From Candidatus Nezhaarchaeota archaeon (lineage in GTDB: Archaea; Thermoproteota; Methanomethylicia; Nezhaarchaeales; WYZ-LMO8): DNA of 64,000 bases. The stretch lies in assembly GCA_025059375.1 (NCBI GenBank), contig JANXDO010000002.1, positions 252,966 to 316,965 of the forward strand, written 5' to 3'. This document shows, one piece after another, positions 16,618-25,770 of the stretch. How positions within the stretch are numbered: the stretch's first letter is position 1; each line of letters begins with the position of its first letter. Made by a program: the position numbers and the translations under genes. A model generated the notes under the pieces. The model had not been told where the DNA came from, did no database searches, and saw only the letters and a list, made by a program, of their open reading frames with translations.

Positions 16618-17769
16618 CTAGATCGATTTCAGTGCATTCTTTAAGTCTTCTATCAAGTCGAATGGATCCTCAGCCCCTATCGACAATCTGATCATGTTAT
16701 CTGTTAATCCTATATTCTTCTTGTAGCTTTCATCCATGGCTCCGTGAGTCATCGAGTATGGGTGGCAGGCCAAGGATTCTAATCCACCGAGACTGACTGC
16801 TACCGTGAATAGCTTTAAGTTCTTTAAGAAGTTAAGCGCTTCGTTAACTCCTCCCTTTATCTTCAACGTCACTATGCAACCAGGACCCCTCATCTGCTTT
16901 AGGATTGTCTTAGTGTAAGGATATGACGAGAGGCTGGGATATATTACCTCTTCGATCTTGGGGTTATTGGCAAGAGTCTCCGCTATTATTGATGCATTAT
17001 CGCACTGCTTCTTAACTCTAAGGTGGAGCGTTCTTAGACCCCTTAATGTTAACCAAGCATCTATAGAGCTCATGATAGAGCCGAGCGTGGCCCTCGTAGG
17101 TGACAGCCTTGATGCTAATTCCTCATCATTCAGTGCTACTAGACCCCCCACGACATCACTATGACCGTTTATAAGCTTTGTAGAACTGTGGATAACAACA
17201 TCAGCTCCATGCTTGAGTGGTTGTTGAAGGATTGGGGTTGCAAACGTGTTATCGACGATTGCAATGGCATCATTTTCGTGAGCCACTTCAGATATCTCGG
17301 CTATATCTATTGCTTTAAGTTGAGGATTTGTGGGGGTCTCAAAGAAGAATACCTTAGCCCCCTTAAAGATGCTTCTTGGAACTTTATTTAATTTAGTCAT
17401 GTCGATTGTTACCACCTCATAACCTAACTTTGGTAGTACGCTTTTCAGTAGTCTATATGTCCCCCCATACATGTCTTCCTCAGCTACTATCTTGCAGGGA
17501 CCCATTGACAGCAGAGTTGTTGCTATTGCAGCCATTCCAGATGAGAAAGCGAAACCGTACTTAGCGCCTTCTAGGTAGGCGATAGCCTTCTCCAAGATCG
17601 TGGATGTAGGGTTTGAGGCGCGAGCATACACAAACCTTCCAGGAGTCTTGGGGTCCTTATAGGGAAAGGTAGTTGAGGTTACTATCGGTGGAACGACCCC
17701 ATCCACATCATTAGGTTCCCAGAAACCTTTTGCTAGTAGGGTCTCTATTCTCACGCTATCATAAATCAA
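16618..17769 (-). CDS. Cys/Met metabolism PLP enzyme (cystathionine gamma-synthase/lyase family)
   Basis: A 383-residue fold type I PLP enzyme. The PLP lysine lies in HSSTKLINGHSDVVGG, and SSGMAAIATTLLSM is the conserved cofactor-phosphate region. The family covers cystathionine gamma-synthase, cystathionine lyases, methionine gamma-lyase and O-acetylhomoserine sulfhydrylase; sequence reading does not separate them safely. The first codons overlap the upstream adenosyltransferase by 4 bp (ATGA type), so the two are probably co-translated. Confidence 0.92.
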   Translation of the reverse strand: MIYDSVRIETLLAKGFWEPNDVDGVVPPIVTSTTFPYKDPKTPGRFVYARASNPTSTILEKAIAYLEGAKYGFAFSSGMAAIATTLLSMGPCKIVAEEDMYGGTYRLLKSVLPKLGYEVVTIDMTKLNKVPRSIFKGAKVFFFETPTNPQLKAIDIAEISEVAHENDAIAIVDNTFATPILQQPLKHGADVVIHSSTKLINGHSDVVGGLVALNDEELASRLSPTRATLGSIMSSIDAWLTLRGLRTLHLRVKKQCDNASIIAETLANNPKIEEVIYPSLSSYPYTKTILKQMRGPGCIVTLKIKGGVNEALNFLKNLKLFTVAVSLGGLESLACHPYSMTHGAMDESYKKNIGLTDNMIRLSIGAEDPFDLIEDLKNALKSI

Positions 17770-18287
17770 TATTCGATGCCCCTCCTAGCCTCAATGCCTT
17801 GTCGGTATGGATGCTTTATATCTTTCATCTCTGTCACTAGATCCGCTACATCAATGAATCGTCTTGGTGCTCTACGCCCTGTTAGTACGACAACTGTCTC
17901 CTCAGGTATGTTTTCCAGCAGCTTTAACACATCCTCAATCTCCACGAGACCTATGGCTGCGGCTAAATTTATTTCGTCTAATACTAAGACTCTTGGCCTT
18001 CTCTTTAAGGCCTCTTTGGCGAACTCGAGGCCCTCCTTCGCTAGCTCATAGTCTATTGGTTCGGGCTTCTCTAGGCTTATGAACGTGGGCCTGCCGAACT
18101 GGTAAATTTCATATTCAGGTTGAAGTCTTTCTCTTATCTTGTACTCACCTATGTCCTTTCTGCCCTTCATGAACTGTATTATGATTGCTTTGTATCCATG
18201 ACCCACAGCTCTCAATGCTAAGCCGAAAGCAGTTAGCGTCTTGCCCTCTCCATCTCCAGTATACAGGTGAATGTAGCCTCTCTTCAT
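17766..18287 (-). CDS. cobO: Corrinoid adenosyltransferase, BtuR/CobO type
   Basis: A 173-residue P-loop protein. GYIHLYTGDGEGKTLTAFG carries the unusual Walker A (GDGEGKT) of CobA/CobO enzymes, and VLVLDEINLAAAIG is Walker B. It transfers the adenosyl group of ATP to cob(I)alamin or cobinamide to make the coenzyme form. It sits 18 bp downstream of the adenosylcobalamin-dependent ribonucleotide reductase, so making the coenzyme next to its user is a plausible reading. Confidence 0.93.
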   Translation of the reverse strand: MKRGYIHLYTGDGEGKTLTAFGLALRAVGHGYKAIIIQFMKGRKDIGEYKIRERLQPEYEIYQFGRPTFISLEKPEPIDYELAKEGLEFAKEALKRRPRVLVLDEINLAAAIGLVEIEDVLKLLENIPEETVVVLTGRRAPRRFIDVADLVTEMKDIKHPYRQGIEARRGIEY

Positions 18288-18305
18288 AGGCCACCACTTA
18301 AGTTG

Positions 18306-21300
18306 TTAAAGTAGACATAGACCTCTGGGGCATTGCTCCAAGTATTCCATGCTTAAGGTGACGTCAGTCTCCTCTCCAGGCTCTAAGCCTACATAGAGGA
18401 CTTGCTCCGGCTTGCTTCCATACCTATAGACAGTTATGCCTTTACACTTCAATTCGTAAGCTAGCATGAAAACCTTTCTAACAGCCTCAAGTCCAGCTTC
18501 ATGCCTTAAATTCACAGTCTTGGCGACTGAATTATCGACGTGTCTTTGGAAGGCTGCTTGAATCTTGACGTGCCATTCAGGGTCTATGTCTAATGCTGTT
18601 GCCATGAGCCTCTTAACATCCTCTGAGACTCCTGGAATTGCTCTTAGGGAGCCCGTCTTTAGTACCTTGACTATTAAGTCTCTGCTGAAGACCCCCCTCT
18701 CTCTTATTAGTCTCTCAAAGACTGGATTTATTTCTACTAGGTTTATTCCTCCAAAGGCCCTCCTAACATAAACGGGAGCGAATATTGGCTCTATGCTGCT
18801 TGAAGTTCCCGCTATGATGCTTATTGTCCCAGTAGGGGCTATTGCTGTCACTGTTGCATTTCTTAAGGCATCATAGCCCTCAGCTACCCATCGGCTCTCT
18901 TCAAATGTTGGGAATACGCCCCTCTCAAGAGCCAGCCATCGTGATGCCTTCTTGCCCTCTGATGCTATGAAACCCATCACTTTGTCGGCTATTTTTAAGG
19001 CCTCATTAGAGTCGTAGGGTATTCCTAGTTTGAGTAGCATTTCAGCAAAGCCCATAACTCCGAGGCCTATTTTTCTATTAAGCTTGACCATGCGCTCTAT
19101 TTGAGCTAATGGATACTTGTTTACATCTATTACATTGTCTAAGAAGTGCACTCCTATCCACACGAGCTCTCTAAGTTTGTCCCAGTCTATGTCACCATTC
19201 TTAACGACCTTGGAGAGATTTATTGAGCCTAGATTGCAAGCCTCAAACGGTAGTAATGGGACTTCACCACAGTTGTGACTTATGAAGCCGCTCGACACAT
19301 AGTTCTTGAAGTATGGGACTGTCAAGTCGTAAACTACCTCTTCGCCGGCATCTGTAACCCTCTTAACAGTAGCAAAGTATGTGCTTTCGTAGCCCTCAAA
19401 GCTGACCTCTAAGCTCTTAAAGTTCCTTAGCCCCACTTTTTCGACAAGATGCTTGGCATCGTAGCTCTTGATGAGCAACTCATAAAAGCCCTTGAGCTTG
19501 TCGTGATCGTTGACGATCTTGATCCTTGAAGGGCCCCCTCTGTGTACTTCAGATCTTATGCCGAAGAGCAGAAGGAGCTCTTGAAGATCTCTTAAGATGC
19601 TCCTGTATTTTGATGCTAATCTTACTGTGCCATCCTCACCCACGTACCCACAAGCCGTGAAGAGTCCTCTAAGGAAGGATGCTAATTCATTGTACTTTAA
19701 CCTAAATACTATCTCAGGAATAGACTTAGCTGTAATAACCTTAACACGTCTCACGTTGGAGCTTAGAGATGCAGCATGGTTATGACGTCCTAATGGAGCA
19801 TTCCCGTTTGAGAGAACAAGGACTTGAGTAGGTTCACCTGAATTTAATTCGGGGGTATTGGAGGTCAATGCGACTCCATGACAGTCCACATGTTCACCAT
19901 CTATAGCTTTTCCCAGCATGAAGGCTAGGTCTTCACCAATGCTAATGGAGCCGTAAGAGTTGTCAAGAACTATTTTAGCTATTAGGAGCTTATCGCCAGG
20001 TTTTAGCTCAGAGACTTTCCTCCAACCATCAATTGTCATCACCTTATGATCTGGCGTAGCTTTAAGTTCATAACCTTCCTTAGTCTCTACTTTAATTATC
20101 CTCTTCTTAGCCAGCTTCCATACGTAAGCCGTGGCTAGAAGGGCTTCACTTAAGGTGACTTGCCTACAATTAACCGTGACGTGAACTGATTGGATGGTAG
20201 ATGGAACTAATATCGGCAGCTTGTAAGCTATGGGTTCCCCATCCCCTTCGACACCACCGCTGGTAGTTAGGAGACCCATATTGAGCTGCTTCGCTATCTT
20301 AAACAGCTCTCTAACCTTGATGTAACCAAATGGGGTTAACACCCTTACATTCCCTGCTATGCAGGGGTTTGTTGCCTCTATTTCACCAAGTTTTGGAGTT
20401 GGGTTCTTCCTATTTATCTCATCTATGAAGAGGAGGCCTGGATCACCCATCCTCCAAGCCATGTCCACTATGAGCTCAAAGATGTCCCTAGCGCTTACGT
20501 TTCCAACAGGCTCATTGGTTCTCGGATTTATGAGATCTATTGAGCCGTCCGACTTTACTGCCTCCATGAATTTATCCATCACAGCAACTGAGATGTTAAA
20601 GTTCCTTAAACTCACTCCATCACTCTTCACGGTTACGAACTCTCTTATATCAGGATGGTCAACCCTCAAGATACCCATGTTCGCTCCCCTTCTCTTACCA
20701 CCTTGCTTTATTACTTCAGTGGCTACATCAAATATCTTCATGAATGACACGGGACCCGATGCGACACCTCTCGTTGACTTGACAATATCACCTTTAGGTC
20801 TTATCTTTGAGAAAGAAAACCCTGTACCCCCACCAGACTTGTGGATGATGGCCATGTACTTTAAAGCATCAAATATGCTATCTATTGAGTCCTCAACTGG
20901 TAAGACAAAGCAAGCAGCTAATTGGCCTATTTCAGTCCCAGCGTTCATCAGTGTTGGGCTATTCGGTAGAAACTCTAGGTTCCTCATAACCTGGAAGAAC
21001 TGCTTCTCACTCTTAGACGGATCAACACCATAAAACGAGTCTGCCCTTGCTACTGCCTTTGAAACTCTCGCAAACATTTGTCCTGGAGTTTCAATTATCC
21101 TACCTTGTTCATCTCGCAGTAGATACCTTTTAGCCAGTACTCTAACGGCATTTATAGTAAGTTTGAGGTCGTCTTCAACACCTATAAGTCTCTTAGTTTC
21201 CCTTATGCTAGTTCTCCACCTCCTATACAGGATGTAGGCCTTTGCTGAGTTAACAAGTCCATACCTTATTAGAGTGTCTTCAACTATGTCTTGAATCTCT

Positions 21301-21494
21301 TCAACGGATGGTATTTGACTTACATACTTCTGGTTTAGGATCCTAACAACCTCACGGCTTAACTTTTCTGCTAACTCGTAATCTCCCTCTCCAGTTGCTT
21401 TAAGTGCCTTTAAGATGGCATTAGTTATCTTTTGAGGGTTGAAGGGCTCTAGTCTACCATCTCTCTTCCTAACGTACTCTATTAGCATTGACAA
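18306..21494 (-). CDS. nrdJ: Adenosylcobalamin-dependent ribonucleotide reductase (class II) with intein
   Basis: A 1062-residue precursor; removing the intein (residues 378-741) leaves about 698 residues. The N-terminus has an ATP cone (residues 5-95). The catalytic domain shows ACFVLPVEDS, NPCGE split by the intein, CNLGS and APTGTISIIAGTSSSIEP. A C-terminal cysteine pair (EQCPRGLCLL) suits redox recycling. It makes deoxyribonucleotides with adenosylcobalamin as radical source. The start is TTG at 21494 or, more conventionally, ATG at 21488. Confidence 0.95.
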   Translation of the reverse strand: MSMLIEYVRKRDGRLEPFNPQKITNAILKALKATGEGDYELAEKLSREVVRILNQKYVSQIPSVEEIQDIVEDTLIRYGLVNSAKAYILYRRWRTSIRETKRLIGVEDDLKLTINAVRVLAKRYLLRDEQGRIIETPGQMFARVSKAVARADSFYGVDPSKSEKQFFQVMRNLEFLPNSPTLMNAGTEIGQLAACFVLPVEDSIDSIFDALKYMAIIHKSGGGTGFSFSKIRPKGDIVKSTRGVASGPVSFMKIFDVATEVIKQGGKRRGANMGILRVDHPDIREFVTVKSDGVSLRNFNISVAVMDKFMEAVKSDGSIDLINPRTNEPVGNVSARDIFELIVDMAWRMGDPGLLFIDEINRKNPTPKLGEIEATNPCIAGNVRVLTPFGYIKVRELFKIAKQLNMGLLTTSGGVEGDGEPIAYKLPILVPSTIQSVHVTVNCRQVTLSEALLATAYVWKLAKKRIIKVETKEGYELKATPDHKVMTIDGWRKVSELKPGDKLLIAKIVLDNSYGSISIGEDLAFMLGKAIDGEHVDCHGVALTSNTPELNSGEPTQVLVLSNGNAPLGRHNHAASLSSNVRRVKVITAKSIPEIVFRLKYNELASFLRGLFTACGYVGEDGTVRLASKYRSILRDLQELLLLFGIRSEVHRGGPSRIKIVNDHDKLKGFYELLIKSYDAKHLVEKVGLRNFKSLEVSFEGYESTYFATVKRVTDAGEEVVYDLTVPYFKNYVSSGFISHNCGEVPLLPFEACNLGSINLSKVVKNGDIDWDKLRELVWIGVHFLDNVIDVNKYPLAQIERMVKLNRKIGLGVMGFAEMLLKLGIPYDSNEALKIADKVMGFIASEGKKASRWLALERGVFPTFEESRWVAEGYDALRNATVTAIAPTGTISIIAGTSSSIEPIFAPVYVRRAFGGINLVEINPVFERLIRERGVFSRDLIVKVLKTGSLRAIPGVSEDVKRLMATALDIDPEWHVKIQAAFQRHVDNSVAKTVNLRHEAGLEAVRKVFMLAYELKCKGITVYRYGSKPEQVLYVGLEPGEETDVTLSMEYLEQCPRGLCLL
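19272..20363 (-). mobile_element. Intein in nrdJ, 364 residues, with degenerate LAGLIDADG endonuclease
   Basis: It is inserted exactly between Pro377 and the Cys of the NPCGE active-site motif. Splicing blocks look intact: N-terminal C378 with CIAGNVRVLTPFG (block A), LKATPDHKVMTIDG (block B), VYDLTVPYFKNYVSSG (block F) and the terminal HN before C742 (block G). Two LAGLIDADG-like helices are recognisable: LAFMLGKAIDGEHV and FLRGLFTACGYVGEDG. In the second the usual acidic residue is replaced by Cys, so the endonuclease is probably inactive. Confidence 0.93.
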
Positions 21495-21565
21495 AAATCA
21501 TCTACCAAGAGTTTCTAGCTGCAGGATCTGTTTAGGCTTATCGGTTTACCTATTCATGAAGTCCT

Positions 21566-22366
21566 TTAAGAGAGCTCTATCCCAGCACTTTCAAAGGCTT
21601 GTTTTATCATCTTGAGTATTTTTGATTTTGCTTGAAGTAGCCTTCTTGGATTAGCAACTCCAATTGCGAGCTGCAGTGTTAAGCTTTGGCTGTTGATTTC
21701 TGTTACGTATACTTCTGGTTCAGGTGGTGTGATAACTTCTTTGCACTGCTTCACAGCATCCTTTATTAATTGTTCAGCCATGTCTATGTCGATACTGCTT
21801 TTAACCTTTATTGTTATCGTCAACTTTGAAGTAATGTCTATGGGCTTCATTAGGAATGGAATCTTTATGAGCCTTGAATTTGGTACGTAGTAGATGCCGT
21901 CTTCCCTCACGATTTCAGTGTACATGGCGGTTATGTCCCTAACATAACCAGGTTTTCCGTCTATCACTACTATATCCCCTCTCTTGAATGGCTTGTAGAC
22001 CATTAGCGCATAGCCTGAAAGGGTATTTAGTAGTACGTCCTTTAAGCCGAAAGCTAACATGAGCACTACTGCGCCCAATATTAAGCCTAGTGCAAAGTAT
22101 ATCGCAGTCGCGACTTCACCAAATAGAGATGCAGATATAGCTCCGGCTATGATCATCACAATGGCCAAGATCGTGTACTTCCAGAATGTGCCTACACCAC
22201 TTTCCACTCCAGACCTTCTAACTATACTATCTATTATCCTAGCTATAATCAGTCTGTACATGGTATAAGCCAAGGCGAATATTATCAATACCATTATTAC
22301 GTTGAGAACTTGCCCTGGTATTGAGAACTGTCCTACAGTTTTAGCCAACAAAAATTCTCTTAACAT
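21566..22366 (-). CDS. Small mechanosensitive channel, MscS family
   Basis: A 266-residue protein with three N-terminal transmembrane helices, a Gly/Ala-rich pore helix region (AIYFALGLILGAVVLMLAFG) and the beta domain typical of MscS (FKRGDIVVIDGKPGYVRDI). It releases solutes on osmotic downshock. The ATG at 22366 overlaps the end of the TrkA gene by 26 bp; a TTG start just downstream would shorten the overlap. It is probably co-transcribed with trkA. Confidence 0.93.
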   Translation of the reverse strand: MLREFLLAKTVGQFSIPGQVLNVIMVLIIFALAYTMYRLIIARIIDSIVRRSGVESGVGTFWKYTILAIVMIIAGAISASLFGEVATAIYFALGLILGAVVLMLAFGLKDVLLNTLSGYALMVYKPFKRGDIVVIDGKPGYVRDITAMYTEIVREDGIYYVPNSRLIKIPFLMKPIDITSKLTITIKVKSSIDIDMAEQLIKDAVKQCKEVITPPEPEVYVTEINSQSLTLQLAIGVANPRRLLQAKSKILKMIKQAFESAGIELS

Positions 22367-23003
22367 CGTCGATTACCTCTACCCTTGCTAACACCAGGAC
22401 CCTGTCTCCCTCTTTAAGCTCTAAATTGCCATTAGGTGGCTTTAGATTTCCATTCTCTATTAAAGCAACTACTAGCCAATCACTACTTGCCGGAAGCTCC
22501 ATTATCCTTCTACCGGCAACTAAGGAGCTTGACGTTATTGTGAACTCTAAGAGGGAAAATGATCCACTTGATGTCGTGGCTTTCACGAACTCTGAAAGTA
22601 ACGACTCCCTCATTATGAGGGCTGAGATATGTTCGGCTGTTATTTCTTCAGGCGTTATCGCCTTAGTTATTCCGAGTCTTTCAGCTATCCCGGCAAGCCT
22701 CTTATTACTAACTCTGACGACTATGTTTGGGACTCTATACTCCTTGGCTATAAGACCTACCAGTATGTTAACCTCATCATGTCCAGTGACGGCAGCTACT
22801 GCATCAGCTTCACTGATTCCGGCACTTTCAAGGATATCAATGTTAGCTGCATCCCCCTTTATGACTGTAGCATCTAGCTCTTCTGATAGAGCCCTACACT
22901 TTACTTCATCTATTTCTATTATAATAACTTCGTGACCCGCGTCCAAAAGCCTCTTAGACAATAGGCTTCCTATCTTCCCCCCACCAATGACTATGACCCG
23001 CAA
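22341..23003 (-). CDS. trkA: TrkA/KtrA-type potassium channel regulatory subunit (RCK_N + RCK_C)
   Basis: A 220-residue cytoplasmic protein. The Rossmann nucleotide site is at the very N-terminus (MRVIVIGGGKIGSLLSKRL) with the acidic ribose-binding end IIIEIDE. A TrkA-C domain covers residues 140-220. It gates the TrkH pore in response to NAD or ATP. The TrkH gene lies divergently, starting 77-137 bp away, so both can share a control region. Confidence 0.93.
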   Translation of the reverse strand: MRVIVIGGGKIGSLLSKRLLDAGHEVIIIEIDEVKCRALSEELDATVIKGDAANIDILESAGISEADAVAAVTGHDEVNILVGLIAKEYRVPNIVVRVSNKRLAGIAERLGITKAITPEEITAEHISALIMRESLLSEFVKATTSSGSFSLLEFTITSSSLVAGRRIMELPASSDWLVVALIENGNLKPPNGNLELKEGDRVLVLARVEVIDDVKRIFVG

Positions 23004-23139
23004 AGAAGATTAACCCTCCAAGTACTAAAGAAGAAATTGTTCTAGTAGATGCATATAAGCGTTAAGGGGGAAGAAGCAAATACCGCTTAGTGCTAGAAAT
23101 ATAGCAAGTGGTCTATCGGCTATACTGATAGCCATAGGC

Positions 23140-24534
23140 TTGGCACTAGCTATCCCCATAGTTGTTGCCATTAGCTACTTCGAGTTTCAAGCGTTACATG
23201 GCTTCCTTATTCCATCCATTACGGGGATAAGCTTGGGTATCTTAGCATATAAGAGGTTTAAATCGCCATCCAAGCTCACTCTCGTAGAGTCCATGACCAT
23301 AGCTGGACTAGGATGGCTCATAGCGGCGGCTTTAGGTTCTATCCCTTACGTATTAGTCCTGGACATGATGCCTCTCGACGCTTTCTTTGAAGCCATGTCG
23401 AGCTTAACGACTACCGGGATGACGATGATGCCCGTACTTGAGGTCGTCCCAAAGTCCATACTGTTTTGGAGAGCGTTGGGTGAGTGGATAGGTGGTGCAG
23501 GCATAATACTTCTAACAACCCTCTTCCTTCTAAGTCGCGAGGGCATCATAGCCTGGAGATTGTATGTAGCTGAGGCAAGGGAGGAGAAGTTAGCTCCAAC
23601 GATGCGTGAGACGTTGAGGGACGTTTGGCTCATATACTCGTTCTATACGGTCTTGTGTGCCATCATATTAATGTTTGTAGGGCTAGAACCCTTTGATGCA
23701 GTATGCCACTCGCTCACATGCATTTCAACTGGTGGTTTTTCCACAAGGACAAATAATGTGGGTGCCTTCAATAGCGTTGTCATAGAGGTCGTGCTCCTAA
23801 TATTCATGGTGATGGGGGCCCTTAGATTCTCTCTACACTATAAGTTATTCTTAGGTGGTCTCAGGCACGTGGTCGGAGACTTGGAGTTCAAGGTGTTCAT
23901 CTCAATCCTACTAGTCTCATCATTGATCGTATCTCTAGATTCAGCGTTCACGATTGGCATTCGCGTCGAGGAGGCTTTTCGCTTAGGCTTCTTCCACACA
24001 ATATCCATTGGGACCACAGCCGGCTTTACCACTACTGATCTCTCAGTTTTCCCACCTCTAAGTAAGGTCATTCTACTGATGTTGATGGTGGTGGGTGGTT
24101 GCATGAACTCTACGGCTGGCGGGATAAGAGTCTGGAGGTTAATTGCTTTGCTAAAGATAGCCAAGTATGAAGTGGAGGGAGTCTTCATGCCCCCCGAAGC
24201 ATTTAGAAGCTTGAAGATCAATGGGAGGGCTTTGAGAGAGAGTGAGATGGTGAGGGTAACCTCCTTCTTCTTCATCTACATCCTCTTCGCATTCATAGCG
24301 ACCTCCATAGTTTTATATTTTGAAAAGGATTTTCTAGGAAGCCTGTCGGGCGTTCTTTCAGCTCTCGCTAATGTGGGTCCATTCTACTCACAACCAATTA
24401 CTTTCTGTCCAGCATCCAAGATAGTCTTGATAATATCCATGTGGGTCGGTAGGCTTGAGTTGATCCCCGTCATCCTACTTTTCGCTCCAAGACTGTGGGC
24501 TGAGTGGAGGAGATCCATGAGGGTGACGAGTTAG
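23140..24534 (+). CDS. trkH: TrkH/KtrB-type potassium transporter
   Basis: At least 464 residues with eight or more membrane helices. The four P-loop filter segments are visible: SSLTTTGMTMMP, TCISTGGFSTRT, SIGTTAGFTTTD and ANVGPFYSQP. It is the K+ pore partnered with TrkA. The first conventional start is the TTG at 23140, but the frame stays open from 23059 and encodes a plausible hydrophobic N-terminus. A strong AAGGGGG site at about 23064 precedes an in-frame ATA at 23080, so the annotated start is probably too short. Confidence 0.93.
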   Translation: MALAIPIVVAISYFEFQALHGFLIPSITGISLGILAYKRFKSPSKLTLVESMTIAGLGWLIAAALGSIPYVLVLDMMPLDAFFEAMSSLTTTGMTMMPVLEVVPKSILFWRALGEWIGGAGIILLTTLFLLSREGIIAWRLYVAEAREEKLAPTMRETLRDVWLIYSFYTVLCAIILMFVGLEPFDAVCHSLTCISTGGFSTRTNNVGAFNSVVIEVVLLIFMVMGALRFSLHYKLFLGGLRHVVGDLEFKVFISILLVSSLIVSLDSAFTIGIRVEEAFRLGFFHTISIGTTAGFTTTDLSVFPPLSKVILLMLMVVGGCMNSTAGGIRVWRLIALLKIAKYEVEGVFMPPEAFRSLKINGRALRESEMVRVTSFFFIYILFAFIATSIVLYFEKDFLGSLSGVLSALANVGPFYSQPITFCPASKIVLIISMWVGRLELIPVILLFAPRLWAEWRRSMRVTS

Positions 24535-24587
24535 GCGTTTAAGTAGAAAAGCTAGAAAACTAACCTGGAATCGTAGTATAATGAAGC

Positions 24588-25358
24588 GTGGTGGCATCCA
24601 TGCCCATAGAAAGGGTTGAGTCAGGCATCACCGGGCTCGATCAGTTACTTAATGGTGGTATACCGAAGAGGAATGTCGTCCTCTTATCTGGTGGCCCTGG
24701 CACCGGCAAGACGATCTTTGGTCAACAGTTCCTGTACCACGGACTGCTCAAGAAGGATCCCGGTGTTCTGGTAGTCCTTGAAGAGCATCCAGTTCAGGTC
24801 AGAATTAACATGGCGCAATTCGGTTGGGATGTTAGGAGGTATGAGGCTGATGGGCTCTTTGCGATAGTTGATGCCTTTACCGCTGGAATAGGTGAAGCAG
24901 CTAAACACGAGAAGTATGTTGTGAGAACTATTGATGATGTGCAAGCGTTAATCGAAGTTTTAAAGAAGGCCATAAGGGACTTGGGGGCTAAGAGAGTAGT
25001 CATAGACTCTGTGAGCACGCTCTACATGACTAAGCCCTCAATAGCTCGAGGCGTTATGATGCTGCTTAAGCGCGCTCTCTCGGGCTTAGGTTGTACGTCA
25101 ATATTAGTCTCTCAGGTTAGCGTCACTGAGCGCGGCTTTGGTGGACCAGGTGTTGAGCATGTAGCTGACGGGATAATTAGGCTTGATCTTGATGAGATTG
25201 ATGGTAGGCTTTACAGGAGCTTACTAGTCTACAAGATGAGAGGAACCGCTCACTCAATGGCACGCCATCCATTCGACATAACTGATAAGGGCATCATCGT
25301 CTACCCCGACAAGACGTTGGCGATTAGTAGGAGCAGGTTAATGGAACTTGAGAGATGA
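24588..25358 (+). CDS. KaiC-like RecA-superfamily ATPase
   Basis: A 256-residue single-domain KaiC/RadA-like ATPase. It begins with [16 protein letters not shown], the family entry motif. Walker A is [20 protein letters not shown] carries the Walker B Asp. Such archaeal single-KaiC proteins are common, often have a signalling role, and mostly have no known target. A GTG at 24588 and an ATG at 24600 are both possible starts. It follows trkH by 53 bp. Confidence 0.9.
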   Translation: MVASMPIERVESGITGLDQLLNGGIPKRNVVLLSGGPGTGKTIFGQQFLYHGLLKKDPGVLVVLEEHPVQVRINMAQFGWDVRRYEADGLFAIVDAFTAGIGEAAKHEKYVVRTIDDVQALIEVLKKAIRDLGAKRVVIDSVSTLYMTKPSIARGVMMLLKRALSGLGCTSILVSQVSVTERGFGGPGVEHVADGIIRLDLDEIDGRLYRSLLVYKMRGTAHSMARHPFDITDKGIIVYPDKTLAISRSRLMELER

Positions 25359-25770
25359 GGAAAGAGCAAGAGAGGAACATACCCTAAAACGTAACCCAAC
25401 CCTCACTAATATGGGTGAAATTCTCAAACATAGAGTTGCTACGCTGTTCAGGGTACTCCATAACACCAGGACCATCGAGTTTAAAGGTCCTGAAGGGGAT
25501 CGAGATGTTGATTTACTATTCTGGTGATTATAGCTTATTAAGCTAGAAGAAGGTGTCACGTGATCGTAAGCTCGAGAGCTAAGGGGCTTAAAAGCAGCAA
25601 AGTTACCGGGAGCTACTTCAGCTAAAGTCAGCTAAAGTTGACCAAATAGTATGCAGGCTCATTAGAGTTAAGTCTATCTAAGAGACTATTGAGAGCAGGT
25701 TAGCATGAATTTTTGAAGCTAAGTCTTCAACTTTATGTACATGAAGCATTGAGTTAAGATGCTTTACAAT
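25359..25770. other. Intergenic region, no confident gene; tandem 10-bp repeat
   Basis: There is no frame of useful length. A 38-codon plus-strand frame from about 25410 (MGEILKHRVATLFRV...) is too short to support. A perfect tandem repeat of CAGCTAAAGT occurs at 25619-25638. The region lies between the convergent KaiC-like and metal-permease genes. Confidence 0.4.

Noticed and set aside
20359-21033. 224-residue plus-strand open frame
   Set aside because: It lies fully antisense to the catalytic domain of nrdJ, whose motifs are clear; it is a codon-bias shadow.
25619-25638. Tandem CAGCTAAAGT repeats as a CRISPR or iteron array
   Set aside because: Only two copies without spacers.
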